This document shows, piece after piece, positions 44,236 to 55,096 of a DNA stretch of 64,000 nt. Location: positions 1,119,501 to 1,183,500 of the forward strand of contig NZ_CP011770.1 in assembly GCF_001028705.1 (NCBI RefSeq). The letters are read 5' to 3'. The notes beneath the pieces were generated by a model. It did no database searches, was not told the DNA's origin, and saw nothing but the letters and a program-made list of their open reading frames with translations. Position 1 is the stretch's first letter, and each line of letters begins with the position of its first letter. The stretch comes from Croceicoccus naphthovorans (GTDB lineage Bacteria > Pseudomonadota > Alphaproteobacteria > Sphingomonadales > Sphingomonadaceae). The position numbers and the translations under genes are program-made.

Positions 44236-47082
44236 TTATTTCTGGCGGGCCGCGATGACATCTTCGACCGAGAGGCCGAGGGCATCCGCAACCAGTGCGT
44301 TCTGTTGTTCGACATGACGACTGGCGAGGCCCGTCGCGGGCGATGCCGAGGGCGCGCGTCCGGCATAGCGGGCGCGCGATACCGGGGCCCCGGCCTCTGA
44401 CAATGCCTGTTCGATCTGGTTTTCGACGAAGAACCACGAACCGTTGTTCTTCGGTTCTTCCTGACACCACACCACCTTTTCAAGGTTGGTCATGCGCGAC
44501 AGGCGCAGCGCCAGCGGCTCTCCCGGGAAGGGATAGAGCTGTTCGATCCGCACGATCGAGGTATCGGTCAGCCCTGCGGCGTCGCGCGCCTCGATCAGGT
44601 CGTATGCGACCTTGCCCGAACACAGTACGAGGCGCTTAACGTCCTTGTCCGCGATTTCGGTCGTGTCCGACACGATGCGGCGGAAGTGGCTTTCGCCAAG
44701 GAACGCTTCCTTCGCCGACTTCGCCATCGGATGGCGCAGCAACGACTTGGGCGTCATGATGATCAGCGGCTTGCGGAACGGACGCAGCATCTGGCGGCGC
44801 AGAACGTGGAAATAGTTCGCCGGTTCGGTGATATTGCACACCTGGATGTTGTCGCCCGCGCACAGTTGCAGGAAACGTTCCAGACGCGCGGAGGAATGCT
44901 CCGGCCCCTGGCCTTCGTAACCATGCGGCAGCAGCATGACGAGACCGTTGGCGCGCAGCCACTTCGCCTCGCCGCTGGCGATGTACTGGTCGATCATGAT
45001 CTGCGCGCCGTTGGCGAAATCGCCGAACTGCGCTTCCCACAGGACGAGGCTTTTGGGATCGGCCAGAGCATAGCCATATTCGAAGCCCAGCACGCCATAT
45101 TCTGAAAGCGGGCTGTCATAGACCTCGAAATGGCCGTGCGGCACGTGGCACAGCGGGATGTACTTCGCCTCAGTCTCTTGATCGACCCAGACCGCGTGAC
45201 GCTGGCTGAACGTGCCGCGCCCCGAATCCTGACCCGACAACCGGACCGAGAAGCCTTCGGCCAGCAAAGACCCAAAGGCCAGTGCCTCTGCCGTCGCCCA
45301 GTCGAAACCGGTGCCGCCCGCGAACATGTCGCGCTTTGCATCCAGCACGCGGTTCAGCGTCTTGTGGACCTGCACATCGTCGGGAACGGTGGTCAGCGTG
45401 CGGCCAAGGCCGTCGAACAGCTTACCCTCGATCCCCGTCGCGATGTTGCGGCGCGCGGTTTCGGGGTCGGCAGGCTTGTTCATGCCCGCCCAGCGTCCGC
45501 CGAACCAGTCGGCCTGATTGGCCTTGTAGGTCTTGCCCGCCTCAAACTCTTCTTCCAGCAGGTTGGTAAAGCTGTCGATCGCGTCCTGCTCGAAGCTATC
45601 GTCGATCACGCCTTCGGCACGCAGTCGTTCGGCATAGAGCGAACCGACGCCCGGATGCTTGCGGATCTGTTTGTACATCAGCGGCTGCGTGAAGCTGGGC
45701 TCGTCACCCTCGTTATGGCCAAACCGGCGATAGCACCACATGTCGATGACGATATCGCGGCCGAAGCGTTGGCGATATTCGATGGCCAGCTTGCAGCAGA
45801 AGGTCACCGCCTCCGGATCGTCGCCATTGACGTGCAGGATCGGCGCCATGACACCCTTCGCCACGTCGGACGGATAGGGCGAGGATCGCGCGAACTGCGG
45901 GCTGGTGGTGAACCCGATCTGGTTGTTGATGATGAAGTGGATGCAGCCGCCGGTATTGTACCCGCGAATGCCGGAAAAGCCGAGGCATTCCCAGACGATC
46001 CCCTGACCGGCAAAGGCCGCGTCTCCGTGGATCAGGACGGGCAGGACCTGCCGATGCTTGTGCTGGCCCTTTTCGTCGAAACCGATGTCGTCATGGAACC
46101 GCTGCTGCGCGCGGACCTTGCCGAGCACGACGGGGTCCACCGTCTCCAGGTGAGAGGGGTTGGGCACAAGGCTCATGTGCACCTTCGTCCCGTCGAACTC
46201 GCGGTCGGTGCTGGTGCCAAGGTGGTACTTCACGTCGCCCGAACCGCCGACATCGTCGGGGTTGGCGCTGCCACCGGAAAATTCGTGGAAGATGACCTTG
46301 TAGGGCTTGGCCATCACGTTGGCGAGGATGTTCAACCGGCCACGGTGGGCCATGCCGAACACGATTTCCTTCACCCCGTCGGACCCGCCGTACTTGATGA
46401 CCGATTCCAGCGCCGGAATCATCGATTCCCCGCCGTCGAGGCCGAACCGCTTGGTGCTGACGTATTTCTTGCCGAGGAACTTCTCGTACTGCTCGCCGCG
46501 GATAACGGCCTGCAGGATCGCCTTCTTGCCCATCAGGGTAAAGTCGATCGAGGCGTCCTTGCCTTCCATGCGTTCCTGCAGGAAGCGGCGTTCCTCGATA
46601 TCGGCAATGTGCATGTATTCAAGGCCGACCTTGCCGCAGTAATTCGCGCGCAGGGTTTCGACGATCTCGTTCACCGTCGCCCATTCAAGGCCCAGGTTGC
46701 CGCCGATATAGACCGGGCGGTCGAGGTCGTCCTTGCCGAACCCGTGGTATTCGGGCGTCAGGTCGGCAGGCAGATCGCGGTTGGTCAGGCCCAGCGGATC
46801 GAGATCGGCGGCCAGGTGCCCGCGCACGCGATAAGTGCGGATCAGCAGCATGGCGCGAACCGAATCGTCGCACGCGGCCTCGACCGCCTTTTCGTCGAGC
46901 TTTGCGCCCTTCTTCTCGGCGGCGGCCTTGATTTCGGCCTTCATCCGCGTGGGATCGAGCGATGCGGTCAGGTCGTTGCTGGCACTATCGTCCAGCGGCC
47001 AGCCCTTGCGGGCCCACGACGGTCCCGGTTGAGGGCCGTCGGGCTCCATTTCGGGAAGGAAGGACTGGTTCTCTTTACCCAT
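44236..47082 (-). CDS. sucA: 2-Oxoglutarate dehydrogenase E1
   Basis: The 948-residue ThDP enzyme decarboxylates 2-oxoglutarate. It has the short N-terminal E2-binding sequence, KYVSTKRFGLDGGESMIPAL, MAHRGRLNILANVMAKPYKV, HGDAAFAGQGIVWECLGFSG and the ThDP region NNQIGFTTSPQFARSSPYPS. PHGYEGQGPEHSSARLERFL comes later and EQLYPFPGEPL near the C-terminus. The ATG at 47082 (MGKENQSFLPEM) is preferred over a TTG at 47097. It is followed by sucB. Confidence 0.96.
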   Translation of the reverse strand: MGKENQSFLPEMEPDGPQPGPSWARKGWPLDDSASNDLTASLDPTRMKAEIKAAAEKKGAKLDEKAVEAACDDSVRAMLLIRTYRVRGHLAADLDPLGLTNRDLPADLTPEYHGFGKDDLDRPVYIGGNLGLEWATVNEIVETLRANYCGKVGLEYMHIADIEERRFLQERMEGKDASIDFTLMGKKAILQAVIRGEQYEKFLGKKYVSTKRFGLDGGESMIPALESVIKYGGSDGVKEIVFGMAHRGRLNILANVMAKPYKVIFHEFSGGSANPDDVGGSGDVKYHLGTSTDREFDGTKVHMSLVPNPSHLETVDPVVLGKVRAQQRFHDDIGFDEKGQHKHRQVLPVLIHGDAAFAGQGIVWECLGFSGIRGYNTGGCIHFIINNQIGFTTSPQFARSSPYPSDVAKGVMAPILHVNGDDPEAVTFCCKLAIEYRQRFGRDIVIDMWCYRRFGHNEGDEPSFTQPLMYKQIRKHPGVGSLYAERLRAEGVIDDSFEQDAIDSFTNLLEEEFEAGKTYKANQADWFGGRWAGMNKPADPETARRNIATGIEGKLFDGLGRTLTTVPDDVQVHKTLNRVLDAKRDMFAGGTGFDWATAEALAFGSLLAEGFSVRLSGQDSGRGTFSQRHAVWVDQETEAKYIPLCHVPHGHFEVYDSPLSEYGVLGFEYGYALADPKSLVLWEAQFGDFANGAQIMIDQYIASGEAKWLRANGLVMLLPHGYEGQGPEHSSARLERFLQLCAGDNIQVCNITEPANYFHVLRRQMLRPFRKPLIIMTPKSLLRHPMAKSAKEAFLGESHFRRIVSDTTEIADKDVKRLVLCSGKVAYDLIEARDAAGLTDTSIVRIEQLYPFPGEPLALRLSRMTNLEKVVWCQEEPKNNGSWFFVENQIEQALSEAGAPVSRARYAGRAPSASPATGLASRHVEQQNALVADALGLSVEDVIAARQK

Positions 47083-47183
47083 GGCACTGGTCCACAAATG
47101 CGCCGGGACCGGATCGTCCCGGAAAAAATTCGGACATCGGGCGCGGCGTTTCCCTCTCCGCCGCGCCCGGTGCCGTGTTCAGG

Positions 47184-48074
47184 TCAGGCGATTTCCTTGA
47201 GGAGACCGTCCAGCGTTTCGCCGAGCAGCGAGGGCGAGGGGGAGACGCGGATGCCCGCTTCTTCCATCGCCGCAATCTTGTCGTCCGCGCCGCCCTGGCC
47301 GCCCGAAACGATGGCGCCGGCGTGGCCCATGCGGCGGCCCGGAGGTGCCGTACGGCCCGCGATGAAGCCGACCATCGGCTTCTTGCGACCGCGCTTGGCT
47401 TCGTCCTTCAGGAACTGCGCGGCCTCTTCCTCGGCGCTGCCGCCGATTTCACCGATCATGATGATCGACTTAGTCTCGTCGTCGGCCAGGAACAGTTCCA
47501 GCACGTCGATGAAGTTGGTGCCGTTGACCGGGTCGCCGCCGATGCCGACCGCGGTGGTCTGGCCAAGGCCGGCGTTCGTGGTCTGGAACACGGCTTCATA
47601 GGTCAGGGTGCCCGAACGCGACACGACGCCGACCGAACCCTTCGAGAAGATCGAACCCGGCATGATGCCGATCTTGCATTCGCCGGGCGTCAGCACGCCG
47701 GGGCAGTTCGGGCCGATCAGGCGCGATTTCGAACCCTGCAGCGCGCGCTTTACGCGAACCATGTCGAGCACCGGAACGCCTTCGGTGATCGCGACGATCA
47801 GCTCGATCTCGGCATCGATGGCCTCAAGGATGGCATCGGCGCAACCGGCGGGCGGCACATAGATGCAGCTGGCGGTCGCGCCCGTGGCGGCCTTCGCCTC
47901 GTGCACGGTGTCGTACTGCGGCAGGTCGAGGTGGGTGGTGCCGCCCTTGCCGGGGGTCACGCCCGCAACCATCTGCGTGCCGTAGGCCAGCGCCGCTTCG
48001 GTGTGGAAGCTGCCGGTCTTGCCGGTCATGCCCTGGGTGATGACCTTGGTATTCTTGTCTACGAGAATGGACAT
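47184..48074 (-). CDS. sucD: Succinate-CoA ligase alpha subunit
   Basis: The 296-residue subunit binds CoA ([40 protein letters not shown]) and carries the phospho-His in [20 protein letters not shown]. Also seen are [20 protein letters not shown] and [20 protein letters not shown]. The beta subunit gene sucC, often next to it, is not in this window. Confidence 0.97.
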   Translation of the reverse strand: MSILVDKNTKVITQGMTGKTGSFHTEAALAYGTQMVAGVTPGKGGTTHLDLPQYDTVHEAKAATGATASCIYVPPAGCADAILEAIDAEIELIVAITEGVPVLDMVRVKRALQGSKSRLIGPNCPGVLTPGECKIGIMPGSIFSKGSVGVVSRSGTLTYEAVFQTTNAGLGQTTAVGIGGDPVNGTNFIDVLELFLADDETKSIIMIGEIGGSAEEEAAQFLKDEAKRGRKKPMVGFIAGRTAPPGRRMGHAGAIVSGGQGGADDKIAAMEEAGIRVSPSPSLLGETLDGLLKEIA

Positions 48075-48164
48075 AAATCGCTCTCCTGAGGGAGGGTGGC
48101 CGCACCGGATTACCGAATAGGCGCCGGGGCGGCCGGAAAGACTATACTATTGTCGGGGCGACGA

Positions 48165-49280
<1,116 letters not shown>

Positions 49281-49384
49281 CTATCTTTGCAATCAGTTCG
49301 CAATAGCAATAGTGGGGCGTTTACAGGCAGGCTTGCCAGTTTGCCGCAATGCACCTAATGGCCGCCGCGACGGTAAGGGTTGCC

Positions 49385-49556
49385 GACTTCCGAAAGGGAC
49401 GAGGCACGAAGAGGGAAGCCGGTGCGCAGGAAACATCCTGCCAATCCGGCGCTGCCCCCGCAACTGTAACCGGCGAGCCGTGCTTCAAGTGCCACTGGGT
49501 AACCGGGAAGGCGAAGCAACGGTCCCGACCCGGAAGCCAGGAGACCTGCCCATACC
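49385..49556 (+). ncRNA. Cobalamin riboswitch (AdoCbl class)
   Basis: The leader holds the conserved blocks in order: GAGGGAAGCCGGTG (49411-49424), AATCCGGCGCTGCCCCCGCA followed by ACTGTAA, GCCACTGGG (49491-49499), GGGAAGGCG and the B12 box AAGCCAGGAGACCTGCC (near 49534-49550). GGCA near 49403 can pair with TGCC to form P1. It controls the btuB operon 105 nt downstream, most likely by repressing it when B12 is abundant (known for this class). Confidence 0.95.
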
Positions 49557-49660
49557 GGTCGTTCGAGCCAGCGGGCGGGGTGTACCGGGGGCAGCGAGAC
49601 GGGCGCATGGTGTGCCTTTCCCGCATGAGCGACGCGTGTCGTTCATATGGGAGGTTCCCC

Positions 49661-51553
49661 TTGCGTACTATTTTGCTTCTGTTGAGTTCCACCGTACTTG
49701 CCCAGCCTGCTTTGGCGCAAGAGATCGAATATGCCCAACCCGCGCCCCCGGCGTCGGGCGGGTCCGATGCCATCGTCGTCGTCGCCACCGGGTTGCCGCT
49801 GTCGATCGACAGCACCGGCCAGCCGGTCAGCGTCGTCGACCTTGACGAGATCGAGAGCATTCAGGGCCCCGACCTGACCCGCGTGCTGTCGCGCCTGCCG
49901 GGCGTGACGCAGAGCCGCGAGGGCGGTCCGGGCTCTCTGACCGGCGTGCGCGTGCGCGGCGGTGAAGCGGACGACCTGCTGGTCCTGATCGACGGCGTGC
50001 GCGTCAACGATGCGTCCGACATCGGCAACCAGTTCGACTTCGGCAACCTGCTGGCGGGCAATGTCGAGCGGATCGAGTTGCTGCGCGGGTCGAATTCGGT
50101 CGTCTGGGGATCGGACGCAATTTCGGGCGTGATGAACGTCGTTACACGGATCGATAACGGCGTGGCCGGATCGCTGGAGTATGGCAGCGACGATACGAAA
50201 TACGCCACGCTGTCGGCGGGCACGGTGCAAGGCCCGCTCGCCGCAGGGCTGGCCGGATCGTATTATGACACCGACGGGTTCAGCCGCGCGGCATCGGGCA
50301 CCGAGGATGACGGGTTCCGCCAGTGGCAGCTGACAGGGCGGGCGCGGTACGACCTGACGCCGGAGCTGGCGATTGTTGCCAACGGGCGCTTTGCCAACGG
50401 GCGGACCGAGTTCGATGGGTTTCCCGCGCCCGACTATGTCCTTGCCGATACCGAAGACTATTCGCGCACGCGCCAGTATTCGGGCCGCACCGGGCTGCAC
50501 TATGCGACCGACCTGCTGACGCTGGATGCGGGCTATGCGCTTTCGGACACGCGGCGGCGTTATTACGACGCGGCGCAGGACGAGGCATTCCAGTACGCCT
50601 ACAAAGGCCGTTCCGAGCGGGCCGAATTGTTCGGCCGGATCACGCCGGCGGGGCAGGTCGCGCTCGATTTCGGGGCGGATCGCGAATGGACCCGGTTCGA
50701 CACCACCTTCGGCGACGATGCCAAGGCCAACACCACCAGCGGCCACGCGCTGCTTGGCTGGTATGGCGAAGCGGCTTCGGTTGCGGCGGGCGTGCGTTAT
50801 GACGATCACTCGCGCTTTGGCGACGAATGGTCGTTCGGCGCGAACGGCACGGTCAATCTGGTTTCCGACGTACGCCTGCGCGCGTCTTATGGCGAAGGTT
50901 TCAAGGCGCCGTCGCTGTACCAGTTGTTCTCCGACTATGGGAACCCGGACGTTCAGCCGGAAACCAGCCGCGCCTATGACATCGGGATCGAGAAGGGCAG
51001 TCGCGGCGGGCCGCTGTTTATCGCATTGTCGGCCTTTCGCCGCGACAGCCGCAACCTGATCGGCTTTGCCTCATGCTTCGGCATTACCGATGGGCTATGC
51101 GCCACGCGGCCCTATGGCTACTACGACAATACCTCGCGCGCGCGCGCCGAGGGATTCGAGGTGGAACTGGCTGCCAGCCCATCGGCGACGCTGCAGACCG
51201 GGGCCAGCTATAGCTACGTCAAGGCGGTGGACCGCACGCCCGATGGCTTTACGGAGGGCAACGACTTGGGTCGCCGCCCGCGCCATGCGCTGGCCGCGTG
51301 GATCGACTGGCAGACGCCGTGGTTGCTCTCGCTGGGTGCCGACGCGCGGCTGGTCGGCGATAGCTACGAGAACATCAACAACACGACCGAACTGGACGGG
51401 TTCGCCACGGTCGACTTGCGCGCATCGCTGCCGTTCGGGCCGGTAGAAGCGTTTGGAAGGATCGAGAACCTGTTCGACAGCGGCTATCAGACGGCGGCGG
51501 GCTATGCGACCGCGGGGCGCAGCGCCTATGCGGGGATAAGGTTCCGGATGTGA
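49661..51553 (+). CDS. btuB: TonB-dependent vitamin B12 receptor
   Basis: The 630-residue receptor has a signal peptide (LRTILLLLSSTVLAQPALAQ), a TonB-box-like SDAIVVVATGLPLS, the plug (LSRLPGVTQSREGGPGSLTG, LVLIDGVRVNDASD, IELLRGSNSVVWGSDAISGV) and a barrel ending GRSAYAGIRFRM. It follows a cobalamin riboswitch and is followed by B12 ABC transporter genes, so B12 or related corrinoids are the substrate. The TTG at 49661 lies 6 nt after GGGAGG and begins the signal peptide; ATG 49625 is an alternative. Confidence 0.93.
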   Translation: MRTILLLLSSTVLAQPALAQEIEYAQPAPPASGGSDAIVVVATGLPLSIDSTGQPVSVVDLDEIESIQGPDLTRVLSRLPGVTQSREGGPGSLTGVRVRGGEADDLLVLIDGVRVNDASDIGNQFDFGNLLAGNVERIELLRGSNSVVWGSDAISGVMNVVTRIDNGVAGSLEYGSDDTKYATLSAGTVQGPLAAGLAGSYYDTDGFSRAASGTEDDGFRQWQLTGRARYDLTPELAIVANGRFANGRTEFDGFPAPDYVLADTEDYSRTRQYSGRTGLHYATDLLTLDAGYALSDTRRRYYDAAQDEAFQYAYKGRSERAELFGRITPAGQVALDFGADREWTRFDTTFGDDAKANTTSGHALLGWYGEAASVAAGVRYDDHSRFGDEWSFGANGTVNLVSDVRLRASYGEGFKAPSLYQLFSDYGNPDVQPETSRAYDIGIEKGSRGGPLFIALSAFRRDSRNLIGFASCFGITDGLCATRPYGYYDNTSRARAEGFEVELAASPSATLQTGASYSYVKAVDRTPDGFTEGNDLGRRPRHALAAWIDWQTPWLLSLGADARLVGDSYENINNTTELDGFATVDLRASLPFGPVEAFGRIENLFDSGYQTAAGYATAGRSAYAGIRFRM

Positions 51554-51560
51554 GCGGGTC

Positions 51561-52403
51561 ATGACGAAACAGGTGGGCGCGACGGGGGCTTTGGCAGCGA
51601 TCCTGCTGACCGCCTGCGCGCCTGCCACGAGCGAGACGATGCCCGCTGAGGGGCCACACCCAAAAGAAACCGGGATCGTCTCGCTCAATCCCTGCGCCGA
51701 CGCGATATTGGCCGAAGTCGCGCCAGAGCGGCTGATGGCCGTTTCGCACTACAGCCACGATCCCGACAGTGCCTCGATGGATGTGGCATTGGCGCGAAGG
51801 TTTCCGGCGACATCGGGTGCCGCTGAGGAAATTGCCGCGCTGGCCCCGGATGTGGTGGTGGCGGGCACGTTCCTGCCGCCCGCGACCGAACAGGCGCTGC
51901 GGCGCATGGGCCTGCGCGTCGTGAAGATCGGGTCGATCGCTTCGGTGGAGGACGCCCGCGCGCAAGTCCGCGAACTCGCCGCGCTGGCCGGTCGGCAAGA
52001 CGCGGGCGAGGCGCTGGTGGCGCGGATCGATGCGGCGCTGGCCGATGCCGCCCCCGATCCTTCCGGGCCGGAAAAGCCGGTGCCCGCGCTGATCTGGCAA
52101 GCGGGCGGACTGGTGCCGGGGGAGGCGACGCTGGTGTCGGACCTGCTGGCGCATACCGGTTTCACCAACTTCTCGGTCGGACGCGGGCTGGGTCAGGGTG
52201 CTGTCGTCCCGCTGGAGGATGTGCTGGCCGATCCGCCTTCGGTCGTGCTGAACGCGGGCGCGGGGCGGATGCAGTCGCACCCGGCACTGGCGGTGCTGGC
52301 GGACCGGACCGAACCGTTCGACACGCGCCTCACATGGTGCGGCGGGCCGACGATCCCGCAAGCGGCGGGGCGGCTGGCTGAAATTTGGCGAGAGCTGCGA
52401 TGA
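51561..52403 (+). CDS. btuF: B12 ABC transporter substrate-binding lipoprotein
   Basis: The 280-residue protein has a lipoprotein signal (MTKQVGATGALAAILLTACA, lipobox LTAC) and a periplasmic binding fold (TGIVSLNPCADAILAEVAPE, AEEIAALAPDVVVAGTFLPP, LGQGAVVPLEDVLADPPSVV). It hands corrinoids from the periplasm to BtuCD. It starts 7 nt after btuB and overlaps btuC by ATGA. Confidence 0.9.
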   Translation: MTKQVGATGALAAILLTACAPATSETMPAEGPHPKETGIVSLNPCADAILAEVAPERLMAVSHYSHDPDSASMDVALARRFPATSGAAEEIAALAPDVVVAGTFLPPATEQALRRMGLRVVKIGSIASVEDARAQVRELAALAGRQDAGEALVARIDAALADAAPDPSGPEKPVPALIWQAGGLVPGEATLVSDLLAHTGFTNFSVGRGLGQGAVVPLEDVLADPPSVVLNAGAGRMQSHPALAVLADRTEPFDTRLTWCGGPTIPQAAGRLAEIWRELR

Positions 52404-53359
52404 AGCGGCTCTCGCTCATTCTCCTGGTGGGCATCGCGCTGGTCCTTCCGCTGTCGCTGTTGGCGGGGCGGGTGTGGATCGCGCCTTGGGCCGATCCGGT
52501 GCCGAACGCGACGACGATCCTGATGGAACTGCGCCTGCCGCGCGGGGTGTTGGCGCTGATCATCGGCGCGGGGCTGGGCGGCGCAGGCGCGGCGATGCAG
52601 GGATACTTGCGCAACCCGCTGGCCGATCCCGGCCTGTTCGGCATTGCGCCCGGCGCGGCATTCGGCGCGGTCATGGCGCTGTTTCTCGGCCTTGCCAGCG
52701 TGCCCTTCGTTCTGCCCGGTTTCGCGCTGGTCGGGGCCGGGGGCGCGATGGCGTTGTTGGCGCTGATCGCCGGGCGGACCGGCGGTATCGCACTGTTTAC
52801 ATTGGCGGGCCTGATGATCGCCAGCCTTGCGGGCACCTTGACCAGCCTTGCCATCTCGCTCTCGCCCAATCCTTTTGCCACCAGCGAGATCGTGACGTGG
52901 CTGATGGGCGCGCTGACCGACCGTAGCTGGGCCGACGTCTGGATTGCCGCGCCGCTCACTTTCGCGGGTCTGGCGGTGCTGTGGCGCACCGGGGCTTCGC
53001 TCGATGCCCTGACATTGGGCGAGGCAGCGGCGCTGTCGCTGGGGGTAGAGGCGAAGCGGCTGCAATGGTGGATCGTGATCGGCATCGGGCTGGTCATCGG
53101 GGCGGGTGTGGCGGTGGCGGGCATCATCGGCTTCGTCGGCCTGATGGTGCCGCATCTGGTGCGTCCGTTTACCGACCGCCGCCCGTCCACCCTGATCGTG
53201 CCCAGTGCCTTGGCCGGTGCGTTGCTGGTGCTGTTGGCCGATACCCTGTGCCGCGTCTTGCCGATGGCGAGCGAGCTCAGACTGGGCATTGCGCTGTCGC
53301 TGCTGGGCGCGCCGTTCTTCCTTGCGCTGCTGCTGCGCTTGCGGCGGGAGCTGGCGTGA
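52400..53359 (+). CDS. btuC: B12 ABC transporter permease
   Basis: The 319-residue FecCD-type permease has about ten membrane segments, the motif RLPRGVLALIIGAGLGGAGA, MQGYLRNPLADPGLFGIAPG and the coupling region VAGIIGFVGLMVPHLVRPFT. The start at 52400 overlaps the btuF stop, and the stop overlaps btuD by TGATG; both suggest translational coupling. Confidence 0.92.
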   Translation: MKRLSLILLVGIALVLPLSLLAGRVWIAPWADPVPNATTILMELRLPRGVLALIIGAGLGGAGAAMQGYLRNPLADPGLFGIAPGAAFGAVMALFLGLASVPFVLPGFALVGAGGAMALLALIAGRTGGIALFTLAGLMIASLAGTLTSLAISLSPNPFATSEIVTWLMGALTDRSWADVWIAAPLTFAGLAVLWRTGASLDALTLGEAAALSLGVEAKRLQWWIVIGIGLVIGAGVAVAGIIGFVGLMVPHLVRPFTDRRPSTLIVPSALAGALLVLLADTLCRVLPMASELRLGIALSLLGAPFFLALLLRLRRELA

Positions 53360-54129
53360 TGCTGGCAGCGAACGATCTGTCGATCCGGCGCGGGCGGCGC
53401 ATGGTGGTAGAAGGCGCGACGCTGGCCATCGAACCCGGAAAGCTGACGGCGATCTGCGGGCCGAACGGGGCGGGCAAGTCCAGTCTGCTCTCGGCATTGG
53501 CGGGGTTGTTGCCAGAGGAGAGCGGCACGGCCGAACTGGATGGCCGCGCCATCGCCGCGATCCCGCCGCGCGAACGGGCGCGGACCTTGGGCTATTTGCC
53601 GCAACAGGCGGACGTCGCGTGGGACATCTCGGTCGAAACGCTCGTCGGGTTGGGCCGATTGCCGTGGCGGTCGGTGCCGGGGCGCCCAGCGTGGGCTACA
53701 CGAGAGGCCGATGCCGCCGCCGTGGCCGAGGCTATCCATGCGATGGAGCTTGAGCAGCTGGCCCACCGTCCCGTCTCGCAATTGTCGGGCGGAGAGAAGG
53801 CGCGGGCCGCGATGGCGCGGGTGCTGGCGGGCGATCCGCGCTGGATGCTGGCGGACGAGCCGCTCGCCAGTCTGGACCTTGCGCACCAGCGCCGCCTGAT
53901 CCGGCAATTGCGCGCAGAGGCGGAGCGTGGTCGCGGTGTCGTCGTCGTGCTGCACGACCTTGCCGCCGCGATGAACCATGCCGACCGGGTGGTGGTGCTG
54001 GACCGGGGCCGCATCGCCGCCGACGGCCCGCCGGACAAGGCGCTGGCCCCCGACCTGATCGCCCGCGTCTGGCAGGTCGAAGTGTCCTGGACAGGGTCAC
54101 CGGGGGAACGGGCGCTGATTGTCATTTGA
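53359..54129 (+). CDS. btuD: B12 ABC transporter ATPase
   Basis: The 256-residue ATPase has Walker A AICGPNGAGKSSLLSALAGL, the Q-loop GYLPQQADVAWDI, signature QLSGGEKARAAMARVLAGDP, Walker B WMLADEPLASLDLAHQ and the H-loop VVVLHDLAAAMNHADRVVVL. It powers BtuC. It is the last transporter gene of the riboswitch-controlled operon. Confidence 0.93.
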   Translation: MLAANDLSIRRGRRMVVEGATLAIEPGKLTAICGPNGAGKSSLLSALAGLLPEESGTAELDGRAIAAIPPRERARTLGYLPQQADVAWDISVETLVGLGRLPWRSVPGRPAWATREADAAAVAEAIHAMELEQLAHRPVSQLSGGEKARAAMARVLAGDPRWMLADEPLASLDLAHQRRLIRQLRAEAERGRGVVVVLHDLAAAMNHADRVVVLDRGRIAADGPPDKALAPDLIARVWQVEVSWTGSPGERALIVI

Positions 54130-54161
54130 TGCGGCGGCCCTGCTGCGGCTAAACAGGCCCG

Positions 54162-54485
54162 GTGAAACGCGCGTTTATCCTGCTGGCGGCCTTTATGCCG
54201 GGCCTTGCCGCCCCCGCATTTGCCGCGGAACCGGCGCAGCGTCCGAACGTCACCGACATCCGCAAGCGCGCCGCGCTGGACTGCACGTTCCGGCTGACCA
54301 ACGACTATGTGCAGAACATCATCATGATGCAGGATACGACATGGTCCCCCGAGGCCTGCCGCGCATCTTGCGCCCGGTTTGCGCAGGAGGCCATCGTGTC
54401 GATGCGCGATGCGGTCTATGTGCTGCGCTACACCTGCCACTATCGCGAAGGGCTGGTCGCCGACGTTGACCTCAAGCAAGGCTGA
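54162..54485 (+). CDS. Small secreted Cys-containing protein
   Basis: The 107-residue product starts at GTG 54162 with a signal peptide (MKRAFILLAAFMPGLAAPAF then A-AEPAQ). The mature part has four cysteines (LDCTF, EACRASCARF, YTCHY), probably two disulfides. No known domain was recognised. It lies 32 nt after btuD on the same strand and may be in the B12 operon. Its last 14 nt overlap the end of thpR on the other strand. Confidence 0.65.
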   Translation: MKRAFILLAAFMPGLAAPAFAAEPAQRPNVTDIRKRAALDCTFRLTNDYVQNIIMMQDTTWSPEACRASCARFAQEAIVSMRDAVYVLRYTCHYREGLVADVDLKQG

Positions 54486-55008
54486 ACCGCACCACCGGAT
54501 CATAGTGCGATCCGCTGTGCGACAGCGTGCTTTCGTAGAGAGTGAAATGATCGACCCGCACCGGCGCACAGGCAAAGTCGCCGTGCCGGGCCATCCAGTC
54601 GCCCACCGGGCCGCTGCTGCGGTTAAGCCGCGCCAGCGTGACATGCGGCGTAAACCGCCGCGTTTCGGGCGCGCACCCGGCAGAAACGCAGGCCCGCTCC
54701 ACCTTCTTGGCCAGCGTGTCGAGTCCGGGCGAGGGCACCACGCCAGCCCAGACGGCGCTGGGCCAATGACTCCGCTCGAAATGCCCGACGCCGCGATAGG
54801 TCAGGTCGAACGGTGCGAAACGTATGCGGCCCAGCGCATCGGCGATGTCGTTGGCGGTGGGGGTATCGACTTCGCCCACATAGCGCAGCGTCAGGTGCAA
54901 CTGCGCCTCATCCTGCCAGCGGGCGTTCTCGATGCCGTCCATCACGTCGATCATGGCGTCGATGACCGGTTCTGGTGGGCGGATGGCGATGAAGAGGCGG
55001 TGGGACAT
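54472..55008 (-). CDS. thpR: RNA 2',3'-cyclic phosphodiesterase (2'-5' RNA ligase family)
   Basis: The 178-residue product begins MSHRLFIAIRPPEPVIDAMI and has both catalytic H-x-T motifs: QLHLTLRYVGEV and FTPHVTLARLNR. These enzymes open 2',3'-cyclic phosphates on RNA; a ligase role is seen in vitro. It is transcribed against the neighbouring genes. Confidence 0.92.
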   Translation of the reverse strand: MSHRLFIAIRPPEPVIDAMIDVMDGIENARWQDEAQLHLTLRYVGEVDTPTANDIADALGRIRFAPFDLTYRGVGHFERSHWPSAVWAGVVPSPGLDTLAKKVERACVSAGCAPETRRFTPHVTLARLNRSSGPVGDWMARHGDFACAPVRVDHFTLYESTLSHSGSHYDPVVRFSLA

Positions 55009-55096
55009 TTGCTGAGATTAGCGGAATGCTGGAATGTCAGGAATTAGGGTGGAAAACTGACGTTGTGCGACGTCGTGGCTCTGATATTCTGAACAG

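Noticed and set aside
45130..47601. Plus-strand open frame of 823 codons opposite sucA and sucD
   Set aside because: Antisense to two well-recognised enzymes and spans the gap between them; no motif.
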